Shown: positions 44,236 to 52,680, counted from the stretch's first letter. The stretch is DNA of 64,000 nt from JANWYQ01 sp034432445 (GCA_034432445.1 DAOUBX010000025.1:1-64000); one strand, 5' to 3'. Numbers and translations are program-made. The notes: generated by a model from the letters alone, not told the origin.

Positions 44236-45525
44236 ATGACCATTATCGAAAACATCGTTGGACGCGAGGTATTGGACTCGCGCGGCAACCCCACCGTTGA
44301 GGTGGAAGTCGAACTGATGGACGGCGTCGTCGGCCGGGCTATCGTGCCGTCGGGTGCGTCGACCGGTGTCCACGAGGCGCTGGAGCTGCGCGACGGTGAC
44401 AAGAAGCGCTACGGCGGCAAGGGCGTGCTCAAGGCTGTCGAGAACGTCAACGACATCCTGGCCGAGGAGTTGATCGGCTGGGATGCGCTGGACCAGGTCG
44501 GCATCGACGAGTTTATGATCGGACTAGATGGCACCCCCACCAAGAGCAAGCTAGGGGCCAATGCCATCCTGGGCGTCTCGCTGGCCGTGGCCAAGGCGGC
44601 CGCGGCAGCGATCGGCTTGCCGCTGTACCGCTACCTGGGCGGCGTGTCGGCTCGCACTCTGCCGGTACCCATGATGAACATCCTGAACGGCGGCAAGCAC
44701 GCTGTCGGCAGCACAGACTTCCAGGAGTTCATGATCATGCCGGTGGGCGCCCCCAGCTTCAAAGAGGGCCTGCGCTGGGGATCGGAGGTCTATCAAAGCC
44801 TGAAGAAGGTGTTGCACGACGCCGGCTACAGCACCAACGTCGGCGACGAGGGTGGTTTTGCACCGAGCCTGGGCGGCAATGTCAAAGCTATCGAAGTAAT
44901 CCTGCAAGCCATCGAGAAGGCCGGCTATCGGCCCGGCGAGGACATCTGGATCGCGCTCGACCCGGCCGTCAGCGAGCTTTATGACGCCGAAACCGGTCGC
45001 TACAACCTGAAGATCGAAGGGCGCGAGCTCACCAGCGCGGAGCTGGCCGATCTGTGGGTGGACTGGACCAGCCGCTTTCCCATCATCAGCCTGGAGGACG
45101 GCATGGCGGAAGACGATTGGGAAGGCTGGAAGCTGCTCTACAAGAAACTCGGCTCCAAGTTGCAGCTGGTGGGCGACGATCTGTTGGTCACCAACGTGCA
45201 GCGCATCGAGCGCGCCATCACCGAGCAGGCTTGCAGCGCCCTGCTGATGAAGGTCAACCAGATCGGTACGCTGACGGAGTCCATTGCCGCCATCGACATG
45301 GCGCACCGCGCCGGCTGGTCCGTGGTCACCTCGCACCGCTCCGGCGAGAGCGAGGACTCAACCATCGCCGATATCGTCGTGGCCTTCAACTGCGGCCAGA
45401 TCAAGACTGGCGCGCCGGCGCGCTCCGACCGCGTGGCCAAGTACAACCAGCTGCTACGCATCGAGGAGGAGCTCGGCGACAGCGCTGTGTACCCCGGCAT
45501 CAAGGCGTTCCGCGTGCGTCCCTAG
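44236..45525 (+). CDS. eno: Enolase
   Basis: Glycolytic enzyme converting 2-phosphoglycerate to phosphoenolpyruvate; also a possible RNA-degradosome component. The protein is 429 residues. GREVLDSRGNPTVEVEV, SGASTGVHEALELRDGD, the catalytic Glu in VGDEGGFAPSL, catalytic Lys in LLMKVNQIGTLTES, and SHRSGESEDSTIAD are all intact. ATG 44236 is used; AGGAGG lies 14 nt upstream, further than usual. A repeat element and a strong hairpin follow the stop. Confidence 0.97.
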   Translation: MTIIENIVGREVLDSRGNPTVEVEVELMDGVVGRAIVPSGASTGVHEALELRDGDKKRYGGKGVLKAVENVNDILAEELIGWDALDQVGIDEFMIGLDGTPTKSKLGANAILGVSLAVAKAAAAAIGLPLYRYLGGVSARTLPVPMMNILNGGKHAVGSTDFQEFMIMPVGAPSFKEGLRWGSEVYQSLKKVLHDAGYSTNVGDEGGFAPSLGGNVKAIEVILQAIEKAGYRPGEDIWIALDPAVSELYDAETGRYNLKIEGRELTSAELADLWVDWTSRFPIISLEDGMAEDDWEGWKLLYKKLGSKLQLVGDDLLVTNVQRIERAITEQACSALLMKVNQIGTLTESIAAIDMAHRAGWSVVTSHRSGESEDSTIADIVVAFNCGQIKTGAPARSDRVAKYNQLLRIEEELGDSAVYPGIKAFRVRP

Positions 45526-45580
45526 TCAGCGCTGAGCGCAGCGTGCAGGCAGGGGGAGGAGCGACAAGGAAAAACGTGCC

Positions 45581-45691
45581 GCAACTATTCAGCCCTAGGT
45601 GCCGGGCACTTAAGGCTGCGCTGGCTAGGGCGTCTGCAGAGCCGGCTCAAGCTGTAAACCGGTCGCAAGTGCCCGGCACCTGAATAGTTAC
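45581..45691. repeat. 111-bp inverted-repeat element, copy E
   Basis: Ends GCAACTATTCAG and CTGAATAGTTAC; boxes GGTGCCGGGCACTTA and CGCAAGTGCCCGGCACC. Interior and ends match copy D at 23438-23548 almost base for base, a separation of 22 kb between unrelated genes. It lies 55 bp after eno. Confidence 0.85.
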
Positions 45692-45698
45692 AACGTGC

Positions 45699-45756
45699 CA
45701 AGTAATGCGTGACCCGCAGAGGCTGTGACCCCGGCGGGTTACGCATTACTTGTTTT
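45699..45756 (+). terminator. Hairpin terminator downstream of eno
   Basis: The arm at 45699-45717 (CAAGTAATGCGTGACCCGC) pairs with 45734-45752 at 18 of 19 positions. It is followed by TTTT on the plus strand. It would end transcripts from eno after they cross the repeat element. Confidence 0.7.
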
Positions 45757-45778
45757 CTGGGACGCCGCCAAAGGAGCT

Positions 45779-45823
45779 TTTGGTCAGGTGCGCCGCGCAA
45801 TCCGCCTGGATTGCGCGACCAAA
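45779..45823 (-). terminator. Hairpin directly after gmhB
   Basis: A perfect 10-bp stem CGCGCAATCC/GGATTGCGCG with a 4-nt loop (45794-45817) is nested in an outer TTTGGTC/GACCAAA pair with an 8-nt bulge. It starts right at the gmhB stop. No T-run follows on the minus strand, so factor-dependent termination or 3'-end protection is as likely. Confidence 0.45.
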
Positions 45824-46384
45824 TCACGCGCGCACCAGGATCCAGGCCACCGCTTCGGCCAAGTCGGCCACCACCGGGACGTCGTAACCGCTAGCGCGCA
45901 GGCTGGGCAATTGCGCCTGGCCGCGGCCGGTGCGCACGAACAGCGGCTGGCAGTCGACCGCCAAGGCCGCCTCGACGTCGCTGACCGCGTCGCCGACAAA
46001 GTACGAGGCCGACAAGTCTAGCCCCAGGTCGCGAGCCGCTTGCAACAACATCCCCGGTTGCGGTTTGCGACAGCTGCACCCTTCGTCTGGCCGATGGGGA
46101 CAGGCGTAAATGCGATCCAGGCGACCACCTTGGGCAGCCACCTCAGCGGCGATACCCCGGTTGATGGCCCACATCTGGTCCAGCGACATCAGGCCCCGCC
46201 CCACCGCAGACTGATTGGTGACGACCACGACGGCAAAAGAAGTGGCGGCCAACCGCCGCAAAGCCGCAAAGACACCCGGCAAGAACCGGACATCGCCCCA
46301 GGACAACACATACGAGGGGGGATTTTGATTGATCACGCCGTCGCGGTCGAGGAAGACCGCGCGCCGGAGGCCGTTGTCAGGCAT
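45824..46384 (-). CDS. gmhB: D-glycero-D-manno-heptose 1,7-bisphosphate 7-phosphatase
   Basis: HAD-superfamily phosphatase of 186 residues. The nucleophile motif is FLDRDGVIN, TNQSAVGRG is motif II, and the zinc loop CPHRPDEGCSCRKPQPGM is characteristic of GmhB and histidinol phosphatases. FVGDAVSDVEAAL is the last HAD motif. ATG 46384 lies inside the end of gmhA (8-nt overlap), so the two are coupled and act in successive heptose steps, with a kinase step between. Confidence 0.93.
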   Translation of the reverse strand: MPDNGLRRAVFLDRDGVINQNPPSYVLSWGDVRFLPGVFAALRRLAATSFAVVVVTNQSAVGRGLMSLDQMWAINRGIAAEVAAQGGRLDRIYACPHRPDEGCSCRKPQPGMLLQAARDLGLDLSASYFVGDAVSDVEAALAVDCQPLFVRTGRGQAQLPSLRASGYDVPVVADLAEAVAWILVRA

Positions 46385-47030
46385 GGTCAAGCTCACCCGG
46401 GTAGGCGTCGACGCGGCTGGCCAACAAGGGGTTGTCGCTCGGCGGCTCGCGGCGAATGCGCCGGCGCAAGGTGTAGAGCAGGACATGACAGATGACCATG
46501 AAAGCGTCCTCGACCTGCTCCATGCTAGACGAGGGGACGTGGACTGTGGCCTGGCAGATCTGGCGCAGCCGACCGCCGTCGAAGCCGCAGAAGCCCAGGG
46601 TGGCGGCGCCGGCAGCGTTGGCGAGCTCGATGGCCGCCAGCACGTTGGCAGAGTTGCCGCTGCCGCTGATGCCGATCACCAGGTCGCCCGGCTCGACGAA
46701 GTTGCGCAGCGGCTCGACCATGCCTACCTGGTAGCCTTCGTCGTTGCTCCAGGCCATGAGCGCCGGCACGTTGTCCACCAGGGCTATGGCGCGAAAGCGG
46801 TGCCGGCCGGCCACGTTGGCGCCCTTGTTCAAGTCGCCGGCGAAGTGAGAGGCAATGGCGGCGCTACCCCCGTTCCCGCAGACGTAGACCCGCGCGCGAC
46901 GGCGCCATGCCTCAAGCAACAAGTTCACCGCAGCCGTGATCTGGTTGGCCGGCAGCGCAGCAATGACGTTGGCCGCCCCCTCAAGATAGACGGTGACCGC
47001 CGGATCGACGTGTGAGTTGCTGACATCCAT
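46377..47030 (-). CDS. gmhA: Phosphoheptose isomerase (SIS domain)
   Basis: Converts sedoheptulose-7-phosphate to D-glycero-D-manno-heptose-7-phosphate. The protein is 217 residues with one SIS domain: VYVCGNGGSAAIASHFAGDL, LVIGISGSGNSANVLAA, and a late MEQVEDAFMVICHVL helix with active-site residues. ATG 47030 is supported by AGGAAAGG 8 nt upstream; ATG 47054 is an alternative. It heads the local gmhA-gmhB pair, and a decayed repeat copy lies just upstream. Confidence 0.93.
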   Translation of the reverse strand: MDVSNSHVDPAVTVYLEGAANVIAALPANQITAAVNLLLEAWRRRARVYVCGNGGSAAIASHFAGDLNKGANVAGRHRFRAIALVDNVPALMAWSNDEGYQVGMVEPLRNFVEPGDLVIGISGSGNSANVLAAIELANAAGAATLGFCGFDGGRLRQICQATVHVPSSSMEQVEDAFMVICHVLLYTLRRRIRREPPSDNPLLASRVDAYPGELDHA

Positions 47031-47059
47031 GCCTCGAACCTTTCCTGTTTGCATCTTTG

Positions 47060-47120
47060 CTACTCAGACGCCCGCCACTTATAGCCGATTGCAGACGCCG
47101 ATTCAAATGCCCGGCAACTA
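47060..47120. repeat. Degenerate partial copy F of the 111-bp element
   Basis: CTACTCAGACGCCCGCCACTT recalls the left end and box, and GATTCAAATGCCCGGCAACTAG the right box. The copy is shortened, and its right edge supplies the TAG stop of the sugar transferase gene (47118-47120, minus strand). Confidence 0.55.
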
Positions 47121-48611
47121 GCGCTCCGGTAGCTGTGCTTTGGCGCGCTCCAACCGCAGCACCCGTCGCGCCGTCTGCAAGAGGATCTGCACGTCGAGCC
47201 AGATCGTCCAGTTGCGGATGTAGTACATGGTCAAGCGCATTTCCTCATCGAGGGTGCGCTTTTCGCCCACTGCCCACGGCCCGGTGAGGCCCGGCTTGAC
47301 GGTGAGCAGGTTGGGCAGCCAAGGAGAGTGGACCTCGATCTGACCCAAGGAGACCGTGCGCGGGCCTACCCAGCTCATCTCCCCGCGCAAGACATTCAGC
47401 ACCTGTGGCAATTTGTCTAGTCCGGTGTCGTAGAGAAAACGCTGCAAGCCGGTCACGCGCGGGGCCGCCAGGGCCGCCGCTGACGCGCCGTTGCTGGCTA
47501 CGGCCAAGCTGTCGAGCATGTCGCTCAGCGGATGGGCAAACAAGGGCCGCGGCGTGTGGCCCAGGCCGGTGTGAAACTTCCACGTTGTGAAGGAGCCGCC
47601 GCCGCCGGCTAGCACAGCATGGCGTTCGATTACCGGCCCGGTCGTGGACAGGCGCAGCGCCAAAGCAATCAGCCCCATCAGCGGCAAGCCGATGATCAAG
47701 GCAAACAGCGACAGGGTGTAGTCCAACAGCCCTTTGAGCAAGGCGTCCAGACCGGTGATGCGCTGGCGGTTGACGAGCAGCAGGGGCACGAACGCATCCT
47801 GGGTCACACGCACGCCCGTTGTCAGGATCTCGTAGAAGCCCGGCGAGAGCTTGATCTCGATCGGCAGCTCATCGCCGTTCACTGTGGCGCGCGCAGCGTG
47901 GATGATCTCTTGAAAGGTCTCCCAGGCGATGGCGTTGGTGACAACCACGACCTCCGACACGCCGTAGTGGCGCACGACATCGGACAAACGATCAGGGCCG
48001 CCGAGCACGCGCAGGTCGGCGCCGTCTCCTGCCGCATCCCCCACGGCCACCCGAGCGCCGATGGGCAGAAAGTCATCGATGAAGCCAATCACTTCGACGC
48101 CGGCGCGGCGCGCAGTTCGGAACTGCCGAGCGATGGCCCGGCCCTGTTCGTTGGCGCCTACGATCAAGGCGCGCGCACGCAGATGGCCGCGGCGGCGCAG
48201 GCTGTAGATCACGCGACGGAACAAAAAGCGTCCCCCGCCGACGAAGAAGACGCCAAAGAGCCACGCCAACACCAGCCAGCCGCGGCTCAACGTGGCCACG
48301 CGCACCCAGTAACTGAGCATGATGACCGCCACTACGCCATACACGCACGACTTGGCGATCTGCACATACATGTCCAGCCCGCCCAACGCATAGCGCACAT
48401 CGTACAAACGATTGGCGGCGAAAATCAGCAGCCAGATGGGGATGATCAGCAGGCTGACCCGCAGATAGACCGGAAACTCCTCGAAGGCGCGCTCGGGCAG
48501 CAGGTTGCTGGCGATGCGCAGCCAGTAGGCCGCGCCGAATGCCAAAGCCACCCCCACGGCGTCCAGCGCTACCAGCGCAGCTACCAGCCCGCGCCGCGTC
48601 GTCTGGCTCAT
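47118..48611 (-). CDS. Polyprenyl-phosphate sugar-1-phosphate transferase (WbaP/WcaJ type)
   Basis: Initiating enzyme that loads a sugar-1-phosphate on the lipid carrier for polysaccharide assembly. The protein is 497 residues. Four N-terminal spans (1-125) are followed by a Rossmann-like nucleotide-binding domain (ARALIVGANEQGRAIARQF), a fifth membrane segment (LLDYTLSLFALIIGLPLMGL) and the catalytic bacterial sugar transferase domain ending KLPQVLNVLRGEMSWVGPRT and LLTVKPGLTGPWAV. The catalytic domain has an unusual Ala-rich insertion near residue 370, and the usual FYKFRTM reads TTWKFHTG. Overlaps hddA by 4 nt. Confidence 0.9.
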   Translation of the reverse strand: MSQTTRRGLVAALVALDAVGVALAFGAAYWLRIASNLLPERAFEEFPVYLRVSLLIIPIWLLIFAANRLYDVRYALGGLDMYVQIAKSCVYGVVAVIMLSYWVRVATLSRGWLVLAWLFGVFFVGGGRFLFRRVIYSLRRRGHLRARALIVGANEQGRAIARQFRTARRAGVEVIGFIDDFLPIGARVAVGDAAGDGADLRVLGGPDRLSDVVRHYGVSEVVVVTNAIAWETFQEIIHAARATVNGDELPIEIKLSPGFYEILTTGVRVTQDAFVPLLLVNRQRITGLDALLKGLLDYTLSLFALIIGLPLMGLIALALRLSTTGPVIERHAVLAGGGGSFTTWKFHTGLGHTPRPLFAHPLSDMLDSLAVASNGASAAALAAPRVTGLQRFLYDTGLDKLPQVLNVLRGEMSWVGPRTVSLGQIEVHSPWLPNLLTVKPGLTGPWAVGEKRTLDEEMRLTMYYIRNWTIWLDVQILLQTARRVLRLERAKAQLPER

Positions 48612-49720
48612 GGCGCTCTCCTTGTGGGCTGGCCGGTGGATGCTTGCAACAGCGCGGTCGGGCGTGCGCCGGCAAAGGGGTAGCGTCGACCGACGGGCGA
48701 GATCATCAGACCGGCGTTCATCAACACGCGCGCACCTGTGTTGTCGAAGCGAAAATCCATCCGCCGCAGGCCGCGCGCCTCCAGGGCCTCGGTCACGGCC
48801 GGCTGGTACGCCTCCTCGCAGTAAAGCATCAGGAAGCCGCCGCCGCCGGCGCCGGTAATCTTGCCGCCCACCGCGCCCAAGGCGCGCGCAGTCGCATAGC
48901 TCTCGTCGATTAGGTCGTTGCTGACCCCGGCGGCAAAACGCTTCTTCTGCATCCAGTTCTCGTGTAAGAGCTCACCGAACGCGTGCAGGTCGCCGCTTGT
49001 GAAGGCGCGCTTGACGTCCTCGACCATGGCCTTGACCCGGTGCAACGCTTCCACGGTCGGGGAGCTCGACTGGCGGCTGGCTTGGGTCTGCTGCTTCAAG
49101 ATGTCGGCGGAGTTGCGCGAGTGGCCGGTGAAGAAGAGCATGAGGTTGGCTTGCAGGCGTTGGTGCGTCTCCCAGGGGAGGTCCAACGGCGTCACCTGCG
49201 TGCCTTGGGCGGTGAAAACGATCTCGTTGAGCCCGCCAAAAGCGGCTGCATACTGATCCTGCTTGCCGATGGGCATACCCATCTCCTCGATCTCCATGCG
49301 ACAGGCCAGTTCAGCCAGCTCTGCCTTGCTAAGCTGCTCGCCGCAGGCCGTGCTCAGGGCCTTGATGATGGCCACGGTGACGGTGCTGGAGGAGCCCAGG
49401 CCGGTGCCCGGAGGAATTTCCGAGGCTAGGAACATCGACAAACCGCGGTGGATGCCAAAAGCATGCAAGATGGTGCGCGGCAGCCCCAGAATGCCATCGA
49501 CCGGCAGCGAGCTTTCTCCCTCCGGGTCCTGTCGATAAAAGGTGCTGTAGTCAGAGGAGGCGATTTGCAAGGTGTCGCCGTCGTAGACCCGCAGGATGAC
49601 GTAGAAATACTTGTCGATGGTGGTGTTGATCACCACGCCGCCGTATTGGTTGAAATAGGCGGGCAGGTCGGTGCCGCCGCCGGCGAGGCTGATGCGAACT
49701 GGAGCGCGAGCAATGAGCAT
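48608..49720 (-). CDS. hddA: GHMP kinase, D-glycero-alpha-D-manno-heptose 7-phosphate kinase type
   Basis: The protein has 370 residues. It opens ARAPVRISLAGGGTDLPAYF, the signature shared by HddA and related GHMP kinases; IPPGTGLGSSSTVTVAI is the ATP-binding motif and GKITGAGGGGFLMLYC the third GHMP motif. HddA phosphorylates heptose-7-phosphate at C1 in the GDP-heptose route. Given gmhA and gmhB 2 kb away in the same orientation, this is the likely role, though fucose/arabinose kinase relatives exist. A 127-nt gap with degenerate short repeats lies upstream. Confidence 0.85.
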   Translation of the reverse strand: MLIARAPVRISLAGGGTDLPAYFNQYGGVVINTTIDKYFYVILRVYDGDTLQIASSDYSTFYRQDPEGESSLPVDGILGLPRTILHAFGIHRGLSMFLASEIPPGTGLGSSSTVTVAIIKALSTACGEQLSKAELAELACRMEIEEMGMPIGKQDQYAAAFGGLNEIVFTAQGTQVTPLDLPWETHQRLQANLMLFFTGHSRNSADILKQQTQASRQSSSPTVEALHRVKAMVEDVKRAFTSGDLHAFGELLHENWMQKKRFAAGVSNDLIDESYATARALGAVGGKITGAGGGGFLMLYCEEAYQPAVTEALEARGLRRMDFRFDNTGARVLMNAGLMISPVGRRYPFAGARPTALLQASTGQPTRRAP

Positions 49721-49847
49721 GGGACGGTGGATGGTTGACGGTTGATTGGTGCTAGGTGATCGGTGATCAGTAGTCGGTAAGCGGTGAGCGGTGCAGCGCT
49801 TGAGAAGCGGCGGTTCTCACTGCGCCCGGCTTGGGACGCCAGGGCTT
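49721..49847. repeat. Intergenic stretch of degenerate short tandem repeats
   Basis: The segment around 49730-49792 is built from variants of GGTGATC, GGTAAGC and GGTTGAC units (for example GGTGATCGGTGATCAGTAG). It encodes nothing visible. It separates hddA from the nucleotidyltransferase-like gene. Confidence 0.5.
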
Positions 49848-51068
49848 TCAGCGGCGCAGCAACTTGGTGCCGCGGTCTGCCAGGCGCTGCACGTTGAAGG
49901 TAAGCCGTTGGCGAGCGCTCATGGCCGCCGCCGCTTCTCCTGCCGGGCCGGCCGCCGGCGGCAGCAGGCGATAACGCAGCTCGCGTACCATGGCTGCAGG
50001 GCGGTCCAGCAGCCACACCTCCAGCGGCGCACGCTGCGTCCAGCCGATCTCGTCCTTCTCCACGGGGCTGACAAGCACCTCCAGGCTGAGCGCAGAGGCT
50101 ACTAGCCTACGGCGCAGGGCCGAGGGCTTGAGTGCGCGCAGCACCTCGTCCGCCACGGGCGCCGCCAAAAGCTGCCCGGCCAGGCTCAAGCTGACGTACA
50201 ACAGGACGGCCATGCCCGCAAGCCGGGCGCTGGCTACGACATAGTCCCACTGCAAGGGCCGACCGGCTGGCGCTGAGGCTGCAGGGCCAAACCGACGGAC
50301 AAGCTCGGCGATGTCGCACAGCCAGCGCAGGCCCACGTAGCGATGCTTGCGCATGTGCAGCGCCAGATGCAGCAGCGTATCTTCGGGTGAGAGGCGCCGG
50401 TAGGCCTCGCCCTCCACCACGCAGGGCTGCGCGCGTCGACGCCACATGTCCAGATCGACGGTGATCAGGCCGCGCGGCGCAACATCCCAGTGCAGCTCGA
50501 CCAACCCCGGCTTGCCCGCCAGCGGCGGCAAGACGACACCTAAGTCGTAGCTGTTAGCCAGTTGAAAATCGACCTGGCTTTTGCTCGGCAGACGCGCGCC
50601 CAAAGCCTCCAGAGCGGCGCAGGCCGCTGTGACTTCGCTGTCGCGCACGAGCAAGTCCAGATCGGTGGATGGGCGCAGCAGGGGATCGCCATACACAAGG
50701 TCGGCTAAGACGGGGCCCTTGAGCACAATCGGCTCGATGCCTGCGCTGCGCAACGCCTGCACCACTTGTCCAAGCCGGTGTAGTTGCAGCATGCCGTCGA
50801 AGGCGATCTGCGCAGCTGCCCGCTGCATGGTCTGACAGGCTTGCTGCCAACCGTCGTCGGCCGGCGCCACCTTGGCCCGGATGTCGAGCGCCGCTAGGTT
50901 GCGCCAGACCAAACCGACCACGCCGTGGAGCTGAGCCAGGTCGGCCAGGCGCTGCCAGTCCACGCCCGCGCTCGACAGGGCGCGCACACGCTCAGCATCG
51001 GCGTCGTCCAGCGTCGCCCGGCACAAGGCCAGCAGCAGCGCAGCCGTCCGGTCCTGATCGGTCGTCAT
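49848..51068 (-). CDS. Nucleotidyltransferase-family protein (NTP_transf_5 type)
   Basis: The protein has 406 residues and belongs to the uncharacterised nucleotidyltransferase group common in polysaccharide clusters. The core is VLKGPVLADLVYGDPLLRP followed by STDLDLLVR, giving the paired Asp residues of the pol-beta fold, then ELHWDVAPRG and a helical half with LHLALHMRKHRYVGLRWLCD. These proteins are thought to transfer nucleotidyl groups, but no substrate is established. It starts 10 nt downstream of the SDR gene. Confidence 0.8.
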   Translation of the reverse strand: MTTDQDRTAALLLALCRATLDDADAERVRALSSAGVDWQRLADLAQLHGVVGLVWRNLAALDIRAKVAPADDGWQQACQTMQRAAAQIAFDGMLQLHRLGQVVQALRSAGIEPIVLKGPVLADLVYGDPLLRPSTDLDLLVRDSEVTAACAALEALGARLPSKSQVDFQLANSYDLGVVLPPLAGKPGLVELHWDVAPRGLITVDLDMWRRRAQPCVVEGEAYRRLSPEDTLLHLALHMRKHRYVGLRWLCDIAELVRRFGPAASAPAGRPLQWDYVVASARLAGMAVLLYVSLSLAGQLLAAPVADEVLRALKPSALRRRLVASALSLEVLVSPVEKDEIGWTQRAPLEVWLLDRPAAMVRELRYRLLPPAAGPAGEAAAAMSARQRLTFNVQRLADRGTKLLRR

Positions 51069-51077
51069 AGGCAGATC

Positions 51078-52196
51078 TCAAGCTGCAACCCGTCTGACCG
51101 TGCCGAGCTGTTTCATCACCTGTTCGGCGCGGCCGTAGTAGTCCTTCAAGTCGGGCTGCCGGCTGGCCCACTCGGCGTAAGCGGCGATGATCTGGCGCAG
51201 CGGGGTTTGCGGCTGCCAGCCCAAGCCTTGCAATTGGGTGATATCCGAGACAATGTGCCGGGTGTCGCCAAAACGATATTCACCGGGCACGACCACAGGG
51301 ATGTCCACGCCCAAGACCTCAGCCACCAGCGCGCCATACGCTAACACGGTGACCGCCTGCCCGCCGCCGACGTTGAACACCTGATAGGCGGCCCGCGCGT
51401 CCTCCAGCACCAGCATGTTAGCCTGTGCCACATCACCCACGTACACATAGTCGCGCAGCTGTTGGCCGTCCTCGTAAGCCACCGGCGCATGGCCGGCCAG
51501 CATGCGCGTGACAAAAATACGGCAAATGCCGGAATAGGCGTTGCGAAAGCTCTGGCGCGGGCCTTGGGTGATGGAATAGCGCATGGCTACCGTCGGAATG
51601 CCGTAGCGCCGGCCTAGGTTCAGCGCAATCATCTCCTGGGCATACTTGGACATGGCATATTGGTTGTGCGGGTTGACCACCGCTTCGTCGGTGGGCAGGG
51701 GCGTCAGCACAGCACCGCAGTGCGGGCAGCGCACGTCCCATTGGCCGGCCCGCAGTTGGCTCTCCGAGCGCAGCGACGGATACTGCACGCCATGTTCGGG
51801 ACAGGTGTACTTGCCCTCGCCGTAGATGGATTGGCTGCTGGCGACCACCACCTTGCGCACCGGCAGATGGTCGTTGACAATGAGCTCGTAGAGCAGCGCG
51901 GTGCCGGTGGCGTTGACGTCGAAAAACCGGCTGAAGTCGGTAAGATAATCCTGATAGGCCGCCAAGTGCACAACCACATCGACGCCGTCTAGCGCCTGGC
52001 GCAGAGCGCGGCGGTCGCGCACGTCGCCGCGTATGAACTCCACATCGGCCGGCAGGTAGTCGGGGACCTGGCCGTCTCGGTGCACGGGCGGGGTCAAAGC
52101 GTCCAACACGCGCACAGCGTAACCTTTGGCCAGCAGCAGGTCAACTGTGTGAGAGCCGATGAAGCCGGCGCCGCCGGTCACGAGGGCTTTGGTCAT
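51078..52196 (-). CDS. NAD-dependent epimerase/dehydratase (extended SDR) with zinc-ribbon-like insert
   Basis: The protein has 372 residues. The N-terminal GGAGFIGSHTVDLLL binds NAD, HLAAYQDYLTDFSRFF contains the substrate-facing region, VASSQSIYG and YAMSKYAQE give the Ser and Tyr-x3-Lys catalytic residues. Between them an insertion carries four metal-ligand-like residues (CPEHG ... CPHCG), as in some dTDP-L-rhamnose 4-epimerases. A deoxysugar nucleotide epimerase is likely. It is followed by the nucleotidyltransferase-like gene and preceded by panD. Confidence 0.85.
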   Translation of the reverse strand: MTKALVTGGAGFIGSHTVDLLLAKGYAVRVLDALTPPVHRDGQVPDYLPADVEFIRGDVRDRRALRQALDGVDVVVHLAAYQDYLTDFSRFFDVNATGTALLYELIVNDHLPVRKVVVASSQSIYGEGKYTCPEHGVQYPSLRSESQLRAGQWDVRCPHCGAVLTPLPTDEAVVNPHNQYAMSKYAQEMIALNLGRRYGIPTVAMRYSITQGPRQSFRNAYSGICRIFVTRMLAGHAPVAYEDGQQLRDYVYVGDVAQANMLVLEDARAAYQVFNVGGGQAVTVLAYGALVAEVLGVDIPVVVPGEYRFGDTRHIVSDITQLQGLGWQPQTPLRQIIAAYAEWASRQPDLKDYYGRAEQVMKQLGTVRRVAA

Positions 52197-52214
52197 GGGG
52201 TCAGTCCTGGGCGT

Positions 52215-52592
52215 TCAGCGGCTTGGTGGGTCAGGCCGGTAGATCTCCTTGACCTGATTTTGCTCATCCATCAAAACTACCGTTGGGCGATAGCCGACCA
52301 ATTCCTTCTCATCCAGCCAGCCATAAGCCATTACGATCACCTTGTCGCCGGGCGACACCAAACGCGCGGCTGCGCCGTTCAGCTGTACCTCGCGCTTGCC
52401 CCGCACGCCGGGAATCACGTAGGTTTCCAGTCGCGTGCCGTTGTCGATGTCGACGACCTGCACACGCTCCCAGGGCAAGATGCCGGCCAGCTCGATCAAA
52501 TCCGGATCCAGGGTGATCGACCCCACGTAGTGCAAATCTGCTCCCGTAACCGTTGCCCGATGGATCTTGGCTAGTAACACGTGGCGCATCAT
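52215..52592 (-). CDS. panD: Aspartate 1-decarboxylase
   Basis: Makes beta-alanine for pantothenate and CoA. The protein is 125 residues; the proenzyme cleaves itself between Gly24 and Ser25 (YVGSITLDPDLIEL) to form the pyruvoyl group. Conserved NGTRLETYVIPG and NGAAARLV follow. It sits alone inside a polysaccharide cluster, without panB or panC, between two SDR genes in the same orientation. The two consecutive ATGs at the start are equally possible; the ribosome binding site is weak. Confidence 0.95.
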   Translation of the reverse strand: MMRHVLLAKIHRATVTGADLHYVGSITLDPDLIELAGILPWERVQVVDIDNGTRLETYVIPGVRGKREVQLNGAAARLVSPGDKVIVMAYGWLDEKELVGYRPTVVLMDEQNQVKEIYRPDPPSR

Positions 52593-52627
52593 GTCAGTTC
52601 ACACCCACCATTTGTCATCCGCTGCGC

Positions 52628-52665
52628 TGGCCGGTCTCTTGGGGATAGTTCCCCATCTCCGGCCA
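52628..52665. other. Nested stem-loop between an SDR gene and panD
   Basis: Outer stem TGGCCGG/CCGGCCA and inner stem TGGGGA/TCCCCA with loop TAGT form one long hairpin. It lies 36 nt upstream of panD in the direction of transcription. No T-run follows on the minus strand, so attenuation, processing or mRNA protection within the operon are options. Confidence 0.45.
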
Positions 52666-52680
52666 CGCCAGTTTGCGTTT

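Noticed and set aside
23438..45691. Matching peptides encoded by element copies D and E (ALARASAEPAQAVNRSQVPG) as a conserved small protein
   Set aside because: The similarity follows from DNA identity of the repeat copies; frames continue into unrelated flanks and lack ribosome binding sites.
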